Source: Pseudoalteromonas ulvae UL12
GTDB taxonomy: Bacteria; Pseudomonadota; Gammaproteobacteria; Enterobacterales; Alteromonadaceae
Assembly (NCBI RefSeq): GCF_014925405.1
Contig: NZ_AQHJ01000014.1
Coordinates: 1-14,742, forward strand
Length of the DNA stretch: 14,742 nt
Reading direction: 5' to 3'
The notes beneath the pieces were generated by a model that was not told the DNA's origin, did no database searches, and saw only the letters and a list, made by a program, of their open reading frames with translations. Position numbers and translations under genes: made by a program. The number at the start of each line of letters is the position of its first letter. The first letter of the stretch is position 1. Positions 7,819 through 14,742 of this stretch are shown piece by piece.

Positions 7819-8032
7819 AGTCAGCATTAATAACCGAGATTGACTGCGGTGTTTCTTGCACGGCTAAATCTAGCCCTGTTGGACTTGAACTGCGCTTGAT
7901 TTGCTTGCCCATGACACTCACCCGCTCGATATCTTCATCGTTTTTAGGTGTTTCGGCCATCGCCACTGGGCTGATATAAATGAATGACAACATTAAGGAT
8001 AATACGCTGTATAGATGAGTTTTTGTTAACAT
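7772..8032 (-). pseudogene. TonB-dependent receptor, signal peptide and plug fragment
   Basis: Outer-membrane receptor start: a Sec signal peptide (MLTKTHLYSVLSLMLSFIYI ending PVAMA|E), a short periplasmic lead, then the plug start IERVSVMGKQI ... PTGLDLAVQETPQSISVI and FDQKNLEEVM, as in ferric-siderophore receptors (NLEDVLxxTxGV). The frame ends at 7772, where Rhs sequence on the other strand begins, so the rest of the plug and the whole barrel are lost. I chose ATG 8032 because it begins a compact signal peptide and has GGA 7 nt upstream; in-frame ATGs at 8056 and 8068 are possible. A candidate iron-starvation box lies upstream at 8119-8142. Confidence 0.8.
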
Positions 8033-8118
8033 GAGATATCCATATTTCCTTTTCATGTTAGTGGACATTTAAAATTGCTTTTTACGAAAAATGTATTATT
8101 TGCAAGATTGCTATACAG

Positions 8119-8142
8119 GCGAAAACACACTAAAGAAATTTA
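8119..8142 (-). promoter_or_regulatory. Iron-starvation-type box upstream of truncated receptor
   Basis: On the minus strand TAAAT (8142-8138), 16 nt, then CGC (8121-8119). This fits TAAAT-N16-CG, one base off the TAAAT-N16-CGT known for PvdS-type ECF sigma factors. The surrounding 27 nt (8120-8146) agree at 23 positions with the region before the second receptor (10431-10457), so the element is shared by both. Confidence 0.55.
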
Positions 8143-8280
8143 ATAAGAAATATTTATTTAAAAACGGAGATGGCGGGAGTTAGTGTGTTATGACAATTAG
8201 GGCTTAGGTTATTAGTGATTTAGTCTCCAGCAGTTGGATATGGCGGTAAAATGAAGGTGGATTTCATACTACGCGCTTGA

Positions 8281-8304
8281 TTAAAAGGCGACACTGTGTC
8301 GCCT
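8281..8304 (-). terminator. Rho-independent terminator after TonB receptor 2
   Basis: Reading the minus strand, AGGCGACAC-A-GTGTCGCCT (8304-8286, nearly perfect, 7-8 usable pairs) is followed by TTTTAA. It begins 30 nt after the receptor stop at 8334. Confidence 0.75.
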
Positions 8305-8333
8305 AGAGTATTTTTTATATTTAGAGGCGGTAG

Positions 8334-10382
8334 TTAGAAGCTGTAGTTTCTTGGTTCTGCCATGCGTTTTGTGGTTTGATCAAAACCTGCCACATAGGTT
8401 TTATCGGTGGCATTTTTTATGTTCAAACCTATTTTTGCATGTTCAGTTAGGTTGTAATGTGCAAAGAGATCAAGTGTAGTTAACCTATTTTCCTCGAATT
8501 TTGTGCCAGTCCAATTGCTCATTGAAGCATCTTGTGGGGTGATAGCATTATATGTTTTATCATCCTGCCATTGTAAGCCAACCCCAATAGTAAAATCTTT
8601 CCAATCATAAGTGCTGTGCATGTTCAGTAAGGTGCGTGGTAATTCGGTATTGATTTCTGTACCGTCAGAGCTTTCAATCTCGAACTTGCTGTATCCAGCG
8701 CTGATCTGCCAAGAGTTAGTGAGGTGCGCACGCGTTTCAAATTCATAACCTGTTGTTTGCGCGCCATCAATTTGCCTGTAGGCAAATTTTCTATCGCTAT
8801 TTATAATTAAAAACATCTGAGGTACATCTTTCTTTTTGGTCTCAAAATATGTGCCTGTAAAGTAGAGGTTGTCGTTCAACCAAGGCGATTTAAAACCCAA
8901 CTCGATATTGTTGGCTGTTTCTGAATCCAGTGGCTTATTGTTAATATCAAACTTCTCACTGTGCGGACGATAAATATCGGTGCAACTTGAATAAAGCGTG
9001 ATGTTTTCGCTAATAGAGTACAGCACACCGGAATAATGTGTGGGTGTATTTTCATCAAAGCTTACATCTTGTCTGCGCGCTGAGCGCATTATATGTTGTT
9101 CGTATTGGTTAAATTTAATGCCTGCAATGGTAAATAGCTCGTCGGTCAGTTGGAAACGGGTGGCAATGGCTAATCCAGTTTCAGTGGTATCAAATAAACC
9201 ATCATCAGTGCTCTTGGAAAACGCTGGGCGCTTAGAGGTGTCGATACGTTTAGCGCTATAATCATCTAACATCACAATGCCTTCTACCTCTGGCGCTGCG
9301 AGGTAATCATTGTTGCGATTAGCATCGGTATGCGAAGCGGTAACAACTATTTGCTGGGTATAACCTAACAGCTCAAACTGACCATTTAACTGCAGCGCTG
9401 CATTATTGATTACGTAATCATCAACATAATTTATATGCTCAGCAATCAGCCCTGATTGTTTGCCGGGCATGACAAAGGGTTGAATATCGGCAAAAGTACG
9501 GATTAAATCAACCTCCGCTTCGCTACGTTGCAGCTGTGCGGTCAAAAACCACTCTTTATTAAAATCATGCACTAAACGTGTGTTAATTGCTTGATGCTTG
9601 TTATCGTTATAGCTCCAGTCTTTTTCACCTCATCTGATGTGCGTGAGCCATCCACATAAAAAATAGCTGGTGGCGCCTCTGGTGAGTCCACACCTCGATT
9701 TTGTGCGTGATAATTTAAATCGAATACCGTGTTATCGGATAGATGTTTATTCACCGTTAAGTAAATAACCGATTTTGGTTTTCATGATCAAGGTAGGAAT
9801 CTGCCGCATCATAAGAAACCATCGAGAGGCCACTGAGGATTTTTTCTTGTGTTAGTGCACCGTTGATATCAGCGGTGCCACCTAAGCTGGGCCAAGAGCC
9901 AGCATGCAGTTGGATATTGGCAAAAAATCTTTTGATGCTTTTTTGCTCACCAAATTTACGGTTTCGGAAGGAGCAGCTGCGCCTTGCATAAAACCTGGCA
10001 CACCTTTAATGACTTCAATTTGTTCATAAATAACAGGTTCTAAATAGCACTCTTGGAAAATACCATACGCAGAAGCGATACCATCTTTAACAAAGTTATT
10101 TAAGAAAAACCGCGGGCATATAAATTAGAGCCTCTACCGTAACTGTCCTGCGCGGTGAACACCCCGTGGTATTGCTGAGCACTTCTTCAATAGTAGCGCT
10201 GTCGATAATCGAAATCGCCTGTAGCGTGTCTTTTTCCGATAAATTTAGACCCGTCGGGCCTTTAGATTTTTTAATGGCGCCATATCATCGGATGTGTCAA
10301 CTTTGCTTTGTGCTTGGGCCGAACCCATACCAAATAATGACAGAAGAAGCGCTGTGGCTATCGGGCTGTATGTCGTTTTCAT
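8334..10382 (-). pseudogene. TonB-dependent siderophore receptor, about six frameshifts
   Basis: Ferric-siderophore outer-membrane receptor (FpvA/FhuE type) of near full length. It starts at ATG 10382 (AGGA just upstream) with signal peptide ...LLLSLFGMGSAQA|Q. Plug motifs, each in a different frame: PTGLNLSEKDTLQAISI, IEEVLSNTTG, VFTAQDSYGRGSNLYARGF, NNFVKDGI, YEQIEVIKGVPGFMQGAAAP and SETVNLVSKKAS. Frame changes fall near 10270, 10162, 10102, 9923, 9774 and 9620; five fit loss of one base from a short homopolymer, and the first also lacks the usual I-E-V-x-G lead. From about 9620 to the stop at 8334 the beta-barrel is open and ends in NYSF, with the terminal aromatic of outer-membrane proteins. 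It is divergent from the exporter gene and preceded by an iron-starvation-type box. Confidence 0.87.
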
Positions 10383-10429
10383 GATTTCCTTGTTCATATA
10401 GATCGTTTTGCAATATTTCTGACACAAAC

Positions 10430-10453
10430 ACGAAAGCACACGAGAAAAATTTA
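10430..10453 (-). promoter_or_regulatory. Iron-starvation-type box upstream of TonB receptor 2
   Basis: On the minus strand TAAAT (10453-10449), 16 nt, CGT (10432-10430): an exact TAAAT-N16-CGT. It ends 47 nt before the receptor ATG, a sensible place for an ECF-sigma promoter. Confidence 0.6.
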
Positions 10454-10631
10454 ATAAAAACTCCATTTTTAAAGGAATGGTATCCGTGTTTCGTTTGCAG
10501 TGATGAACAGAGTGATCTCAGTAAAACTTTCTTGTTGATTTTTCTGCCTTAGATACGTCTATGAGCCAGTAGAATTGAGAGTAAGCAGTGGAGAGTAAAG
10601 TGGAAAAACGGGAGAGAAAACGCGACCTGGC

Positions 10632-12296
10632 TTGTGGCAATTTTTTGCAACCGTAGGTTGTAGTCTCATCTTCGGCACAATCAGTGTTTCACTTGTCGCC
10701 TTGATTAATGAAATTATCAATTCTTCGACAGACATGCGTGTTGGGCAATTCCAGTTATTTGCAGTATTGGCGGCTGGTGGCGTGGTATCACAGTTAATAT
10801 CAAAAGTGGTGGCAGAGCGCTTAAGTGAGCAAAGCCAAGCTGAACTCAGAAAATTTGTCGCCAGTAAAACCATTGATGCTAAGTTGTCACACATTGAACA
10901 GGAAGGCTCTGCAAAAATTAAGTCTTGTTTAACCGAGCACAGTTTAAAGGTAGCAGGGTTTTTCATTAGCCTACCGAGTATCTTGACCAATGCCATGATA
11001 GTACTCGGCGCCTTTCTTTATATGGCGTGGTTAGATTGGCAAGTGTTTTTATTTGCCGTGGTTACCTTGGTGATTGGGTCGGTAGGATACAGTATTGCTA
11101 ATAGTGTTGCTTATAAAAAAATTAGCGAAGCCGCAAACTTACAAGATGATTTGTATTTACAGTTTGACGCCATTACGGAAGGTGCAAAGGAGCTGAAACT
11201 TAATCGAGCGAAACGAAACTTTTTTAGAGATCACGTGCTTGGACCTGCATTAGATAAGGTGAAAGAGAAGCGTGTTCAAGGTGCCAGCATTTATCATATG
11301 GCTTCATCTTGGGGCGGTTTTACGGTATTTTCATTTATTGGCGGCGCTCTGTATTTTCTTTCATTATAAGATGTCGCAGGCAGCCAGAAAGTGATGTCAG
11401 GTTTTGCTTTATTGTTCCTTTATATGCTGACATCGCTTGAAGTATTATTAGGCTCTATACCGGCAGCGATGACCGCAAAAGTATCAGCACAGACCATCAC
11501 CGAATTAACGGATCAGCAAGATAGTGACGTTGTTGATCAACAACCCAGCTTTACAGACTTTAATACTCTAGAGTTTTGTCAATTAAGTCATCATTACTAT
11601 CATGAACAAAGTGATGATTTATTTGGCTTGCAACCCATTAATTTGCATATTGAAAAGGGTGAATTAATTTATCTGGTCGGTGGTAACGGCAGTGGTAAAA
11701 CGACATTTGCCAAGGTTCTCTGTGGCCTTTATGAAGCAAATGAAGGTCAAATCATGGTAGATAATCACTTGATCAGCTCAGGAAAACTGGATGATTATCG
11801 CCAACTCTTCACCACAGTCTTTGGGGATTATCATTTATTCGATCGGTTATTAACGATTTCGGATCAAAGTCTAGAAGAAAAGGGTAATGTATTGATTCAA
11901 AATCTGAACTTGCATCATAAAGTGATGATTGAGCAGGGTGCTTTTTCTACGCAAAAGCTTTCCCAAGGCCAGCGAAAACGTTTGGCATTAGTTGTCGCTT
12001 ATCTTGAAGACCGACCATTTTACTTATTTGATGAGTGGGCAGCAGATCAAGATCCGGTATTTAAAGATGTTTTTTATACAGAAGTGCTGCCTGAGTTAAA
12101 GGAAAAAGGCAAAACGATACTCGTTATCACGCATGATGATAAGTATTTTTCATTGGCAGATCGGTTACTGAGAATGGAAAATGGGTGTTTATCTGAAATC
12201 CAGAAATCCAGAAATCCAGAAATCCAGAAATCCAGAAATCCAGAAATCCAGAAATCGATTTATATACATAAACCTCAATTAGAAATACAATATTGA
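10632..12296 (+). pseudogene. Cyclic-peptide/siderophore export ABC transporter (PvdE/SyrD-like), in-frame stop
   Basis: One polypeptide fusing a membrane domain and an ATPase, about 554 codons, close to the 550 or so of PvdE/SyrD exporters. Hydrophobic segments: LWQFFATVGCSLIFG start, about residues 35-50, paired segments around PSILTNAMIVLGAFLYMAWL, GGFTVFSFIGGALYFL, and MSGFALLFLYMLT after the stop. The NBD has Walker A GGNGSGKTT (11679-11705), signature LSQGQRKRL, Walker B FYLFDEWAADQDP and H-loop ITHDD. A TAA at 11367-11369 splits it, but both halves share one frame and DVAGSQKVMSGFA follows directly, so one nonsense change explains the split. The only in-frame start seen is TTG 10632; the first few residues may be lost. 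The 3' end runs into an 8-bp tandem repeat that adds EIQKSRNP units. It would export an NRPS peptide or precursor across the inner membrane. Confidence 0.85.
12196..12256 (+). repeat. Short tandem repeat (AAATCCAG)x7 plus partial copy
   Basis: Seven exact copies of AAATCCAG run from 12196 to 12251, then AAATC. They lie inside the 3' end of the exporter gene, after the last conserved NBD strand (DRLLRMENGCL). The unit is not a multiple of three, so a change in copy number alters the C-terminal frame. Translation gives EIQKSRNP repeats. Confidence 0.95.
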
Positions 12297-12298
12297 GA

Positions 12299-12322
12299 TA
12301 AATTTTTAAGGGTGCTAGGCGT
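12299..12322 (+). promoter_or_regulatory. Iron-starvation-type box upstream of thioesterase
   Basis: TAAAT (12299-12303), 16 nt, CGT (12320-12322): exact match to TAAAT-N16-CGT, ending 41 nt before the thioesterase ATG. It would let the thioesterase be transcribed separately from the broken exporter gene. Confidence 0.6.
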
Positions 12323-12343
12323 TTTTCATTAAAATCTAGCACC
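12311..12343. repeat. Inverted repeat in thioesterase leader
   Basis: GGTGCTAG (12311-12318) and CTAGCACC (12336-12343) are perfect 8-bp arms around 17 nt. It overlaps the iron-starvation-type box. It could be an operator or a leader hairpin; with no T-run it is a poor terminator. Confidence 0.6.
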
Positions 12344-12363
12344 AAGCGAGTTTGGTAGTGCAG

Positions 12364-13107
12364 ATGAGTAATAAATGGTTCATTAAACCAAGAAATAATA
12401 ATAACGTGACATTACGGCTGTTTTGTTTTCCTTATGCCGGAGGTAATGCATCGACCTATGTTAAATGGAGCAATGATTTACCAGAGCATATAGAGTTAGT
12501 GTTGATCCAGCCACCCGGTCGAGCTAATCGGCTAGCAGAGCCCGCTTTTGATAACATGGATGCGTTGGTTGAGAGTTTACAAGAGGCGATAACTCCCTAT
12601 TTGGATAAGCCCTATGTCTTTTTCGGCCATAGTTTAGGTAGTAGAACAGCCTATGAATTGACAAAACGATTACAAATCCGTGGTGAAAATCTCCCGCAAT
12701 ATTTAATTGCTTCTGGCAGTGCAGCTGCGCATTTACCACGAACGCAAAATAACAGCTGGAATAAATCTGATGCTGAATTTGTTGCATTAATAAAATCTAT
12801 AAAGGGTACGCCAGAAGCCTTTTTTTTAAATCCAGAAATGATGAATTTATTGCTACCTATGCTAAGAGCTGACTTTAAAGTGTCGGAACAGTACCATTCT
12901 GATGTGATAAAGTTAGCCTGCTCAATTTGGGTTTTAGCTGGAACTGAGGATGATATTAGCGTTACAGAATTAAATGCATGGCAAGATTTAACAAACGCCA
13001 AGTGTAGTATTGAGTATGTCGCTGGCGATCATTTTTTTATAGATAAAAATTCAGCAGCCGTTCTTAAAAAAGTCAATACAATCCTTGCGGATATAACCGT
13101 CATGTAG
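12364..13107 (+). CDS. Type II thioesterase (NRPS editing)
   Basis: 247-aa alpha/beta hydrolase, the usual size of stand-alone type II thioesterases (GrsT/TesA/RifR type) that remove misprimed or stalled groups from NRPS/PKS carrier domains in the cytoplasm. Features: RLFCFPYAGGNASTY (18-32, the oxyanion-hole region), QPPGRANR (49-56, the family's PGR motif), nucleophile Ser90 in FFGHSLGSRTAYEL, acid Asp196 in LAGTEDD, and His223 in GDHFF. All three catalytic residues are present and the frame is intact. I chose ATG 12364; TTG 12352 and GTG 12358 are in frame just upstream and no start has a strong Shine-Dalgarno. It lies 67 bp after the exporter gene and about 100 bp before the PPTase, as in siderophore clusters, but no NRPS is present. 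Confidence 0.9.
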   Translation: MSNKWFIKPRNNNNVTLRLFCFPYAGGNASTYVKWSNDLPEHIELVLIQPPGRANRLAEPAFDNMDALVESLQEAITPYLDKPYVFFGHSLGSRTAYELTKRLQIRGENLPQYLIASGSAAAHLPRTQNNSWNKSDAEFVALIKSIKGTPEAFFLNPEMMNLLLPMLRADFKVSEQYHSDVIKLACSIWVLAGTEDDISVTELNAWQDLTNAKCSIEYVAGDHFFIDKNSAAVLKKVNTILADITVM

Positions 13108-13168
13108 TGCCAACGAAGTGCATGATTCTGGATTTGTGTGCTAAGGTAATCCGTTTAAATCTTTTAGC

Positions 13169-13180
13169 GAGGTTAACCTC
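13169..13180. promoter_or_regulatory. 12-bp palindrome upstream of PPTase
   Basis: GAGGTTAACCTC is a perfect palindrome 15 nt before the PPTase ribosome site GGAGGT (13195-13200), which repeats part of it. A weak TAAAT-N16-CCT (13156-13179), one mismatch from the iron-starvation-type box, overlaps it. A role is not proven. Confidence 0.35.
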
Positions 13181-13211
13181 TGCCTATTGATGCTGGAGGT
13201 TAATCATTTAA

Positions 13212-13916
13212 TTGAGTGTTAATATTGATATGTGGTTTAGACGTGCAGATATATTTACTTCGCAGTTAAATTTACCCTTTCACTGCGTTTTTTTTGATGT
13301 CAACGGCTATAGTATTCAGAATTTTGCTGCTTATGGTATAGAGCTGCCAGTAGGACTGCGTCATGCAGTGGTTAAGCGGCAAGCAGAGTATCTTGCTGGT
13401 AGGTTATGTGCACAAGTGGCACTTAAAAATTATGGGCTGGAGAGCTTTCAAGTTGTAAATGGGGATGATAGAGCACCGATTTGGCCTGAACATATCACTG
13501 CGAGCATTAGCCACACTAAAGGTATAGCAGCGGCAATGGCCGTTCAAGATCCTAAGATTAAAGGAGTGGGTATCGACATCGAATGTTTAATGGAGAAAAG
13601 ACAAGAGTCAGAGTTACAACATTATATTATCAATCCTGACGAAATGGCAATCTTTGCCAACTTGGCCGCTATTCATACTTACCCTTTGACGATTATCTTC
13701 TCCGCTAAAGAAAGCTTATATAAAGCGCTTTATCCTAGTGTGAAACGATTCTTTGGTTTTGATGCTGCAAGTTTAATATCGTTTGATGATAAGAAACTGG
13801 TCTTTATTCTGAATAACGATCTGACAACTGCGATCCGTCAAGGGCAAGTCATTGATGTGTATTACCAGCAACGCCATGATTTAGTGCTCACAGAATGTGT
13901 TTTCACCGCTGCGTAG
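13212..13916 (+). CDS. 4'-phosphopantetheinyl transferase, Sfp/EntD type
   Basis: 234-aa enzyme that moves phosphopantetheine from CoA to a serine of NRPS carrier domains, as EntD does for siderophore synthesis. Motifs: KRQAEYLAGRLCA (55-67), RAPIWP (87-92), ASISHTKG (97-104), the metal-binding GVGIDIE (118-124, Asp122 and Glu124), and FSAKESLYKALYP (163-175). These fit the EntD-like group. The frame is intact. The start is probably TTG 13212, 11 nt after a strong GGAGGT; an in-frame ATG at 13230 would leave all motifs intact but lies far from that site. It follows the thioesterase on the same strand. Since its natural NRPS is not here, it may serve carrier proteins elsewhere in the genome. 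Confidence 0.92.
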   Translation: MSVNIDMWFRRADIFTSQLNLPFHCVFFDVNGYSIQNFAAYGIELPVGLRHAVVKRQAEYLAGRLCAQVALKNYGLESFQVVNGDDRAPIWPEHITASISHTKGIAAAMAVQDPKIKGVGIDIECLMEKRQESELQHYIINPDEMAIFANLAAIHTYPLTIIFSAKESLYKALYPSVKRFFGFDAASLISFDDKKLVFILNNDLTTAIRQGQVIDVYYQQRHDLVLTECVFTAA

Positions 13917-14030
13917 TGAATTAAGACACCTTGTGTATTAACGAGGCCACATCCCTTACATCACTAGAGTGAAGTTTTGGCTCTGAATGAAGCAAAGCCC
14001 AGATATTGACTATAACGATGTGGCAAAAAA

Positions 14031-14572
14031 TCATAGAACATCAAGTTCAGCTTGACAGCTGTGAATCACTTCTTTGATCATAAAATTAACCAAAGTAGGT
14101 GATATTTGGTAAACCGATGCGATATCTTTTTGCTTGAATGTACCTGAACGATAGAAGCTAATAATATTTTGGTGCCTTTTTGATAGTTTAAGAAGAGTAT
14201 CATTTACTTTTTTGGCGAGTTGTTCGTTTTCATACCCGTCTTCAATGTCTGTCGAATCGTCGGATATTTGTTCTAAATGTGATAATCCTAAATCGACAAT
14301 CTTTTCTCTATTTTGTTTTCTCAGCATGTCTAGAGCAATGTCTCGAGCAACCTGAAAACAGAAGTTGGAAGGATTCAGTACCTCGGTGTTTTGTTTGTCA
14401 TCCCATTTAATCTGAGAAAGGCATCTTGTAGCGCATCTTCGGCTAGGTAGGGGCATTTTAAAATACTAGTAAGGTATGAAAGTATTTTATCTTTGTTTTT
14501 ATTAATGACTTGAGCCCATTGAATTGAAAAATTGCCCACAAACAAAACTCTATAAATATAAATAATTAACAT
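14031..14572 (-). pseudogene. FecI/PvdS-like ECF sigma factor, one frameshift
   Basis: Sigma factor of the iron-starvation ECF group. The 5' part reads ILSYLTSILKCPYLAEDALQ then DAFLRL (sigma region 2, as in FecI LxxxVxCxxxAEDLLQDxFLRL). The frame then shifts near 14400-14415: restoring one A in the AAA before TGGGATGAC joins it to KWDDKQNTEVLNPSNF and FCFQVARDIALDMLRKQN (region 2.3-2.4). Region 4 follows (LLKLSKRHQNIISFYRSGTF, KQKDIASVYQISPTLVNFMI, HSCQAEL). The length without the shift is about 180 residues, normal for the group. No FecR-type anti-sigma gene is visible. The 5' end abuts an IS fragment at about 14572, so its first residues (MLIIYIYRVLF...) and promoter may not be original. 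It would drive receptor and export genes in iron limitation. Confidence 0.85.
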
Positions 14573-14742
14573 TGTATTTCCAATTGGGTGGAGTTACCCT
14601 TCGAGGCTGCTGGAAAGGCGATGTGTACAACGCGCTCAATGCATTTGATGTTGATAACGGCCTAGGCTTGTATCAACAAATTGCAAAGAATAAAGGCGAT
14701 TTTATCATCCAAGTTAAAGCGAACCAACGCAATTTACACAAT
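14572..14742 (+). pseudogene. ISAs1-family transposase, internal fragment with deletion
   Basis: Frame 1 reads GVTLRGCWKGDVYNALNAFD then VDNGLGLYQQ, which fits the family's DGKTLRGS...HxVSAFD...GLVLxQ, and then IAKNKGDFIIQVKANQRNLH, which fits IAxxIxxKGGDYxLxxKxNQxxLH. In intact elements some 40 residues (around KSNEITAIP and VTIDAMGCQ) lie between these blocks, so the copy has an internal deletion that includes the second catalytic Asp region. It runs off the right edge in the same orientation as the piece at 1-366. No terminal repeat is seen at its left limit. Confidence 0.75.

Noticed and set aside
9040..9261. 73-codon plus-strand frame
   Set aside because: Antisense to the receptor barrel, which is a continuous open frame on the minus strand ending in the expected aromatic residue.
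10559..10996. 145-codon open frame on the minus strand
   Set aside because: Shadow of the exporter membrane domain, which has the right hydrophobic pattern on the plus strand and continues into the ATPase domain.
12196..12256. CRISPR array
   Set aside because: The unit is 8 bp with no spacers; it is a simple tandem repeat.
12127..12345. 72-codon minus-strand frame containing FLDFWISG repeats
   Set aside because: The repeats are only the reverse reading of the AAATCCAG tandem repeat; there is no ribosome site or family match.
12524..13001. Two minus-strand frames (87 and 116 codons) opposite the thioesterase
   Set aside because: Antisense shadows; the plus strand has the complete catalytic triad and family length.

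Overview
The window looks like accessory DNA of a marine, AT-rich gammaproteobacterium of the Alteromonadales/Vibrionales kind (Shewanella, Pseudoalteromonas, Moritella or a relative). That placement rests on low GC, the style of the IS remnants, the Rhs protein and the siderophore-type genes. I cannot name a species. It reads as a decaying mosaic: a plasmid-type maintenance module beside the remains of a non-ribosomal siderophore locus, hemmed in by broken insertion sequences.

Layout. 1-366: C-terminal piece of an ISAs1-family transposase with a frameshift. 505-1530: IS3-family element with internal deletions in orfA and orfB. 1527-1744: terminal fragment of an IS256-family element on the minus strand, fused to the broken IS3 end. 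2213-4130: intact parA-parB operon (minus strand) with four related palindromes (core TGTCAGAC-N2-GTCTGACA) that look like its centromere/operator sites; one is a 36-bp perfect inverted repeat at the 3' end of parA. 4131-4912: no gene seen. 4913-5436: eroded remnant of a CHC2 zinc-finger (primase-like) gene. 5485-6768: intact 427-aa protein of unknown family with a candidate helix-turn-helix and an operator-like repeat set in front of it. 7204-7785: 5' end of an Rhs/YD-repeat gene, cut off by a deletion that joins it tail to tail to a truncated TonB-dependent receptor (7772-8032).

8286-14572 is the iron-uptake part. It holds a nearly full-length but multiply frameshifted TonB-dependent siderophore receptor (minus), a PvdE/SyrD-like cyclic-peptide exporter (plus, one in-frame stop, 8-bp tandem repeat near its 3' end), an intact type II thioesterase, an intact Sfp/EntD-type phosphopantetheinyl transferase, and a frameshifted FecI/PvdS-like ECF sigma factor (minus). 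14580 to the end is an internally deleted ISAs1-family transposase.

How the genes fit together. In a working system the PPTase would arm carrier domains of an NRPS, the type II thioesterase would clear misprimed ones, the ABC protein would move the peptide siderophore (or precursor) out of the cytoplasm, the TonB receptor would bring the ferric complex back, and the ECF sigma factor would drive these genes under iron starvation. No NRPS gene is in the window and most transport/regulatory genes are broken. Sequences fitting the pseudomonad iron-starvation box TAAAT-N16-CG(T) lie upstream of both receptors and of the thioesterase, which ties them to a PvdS-type sigma factor. The partition genes, the 427-aa protein, the thioesterase and the PPTase are the intact open frames.
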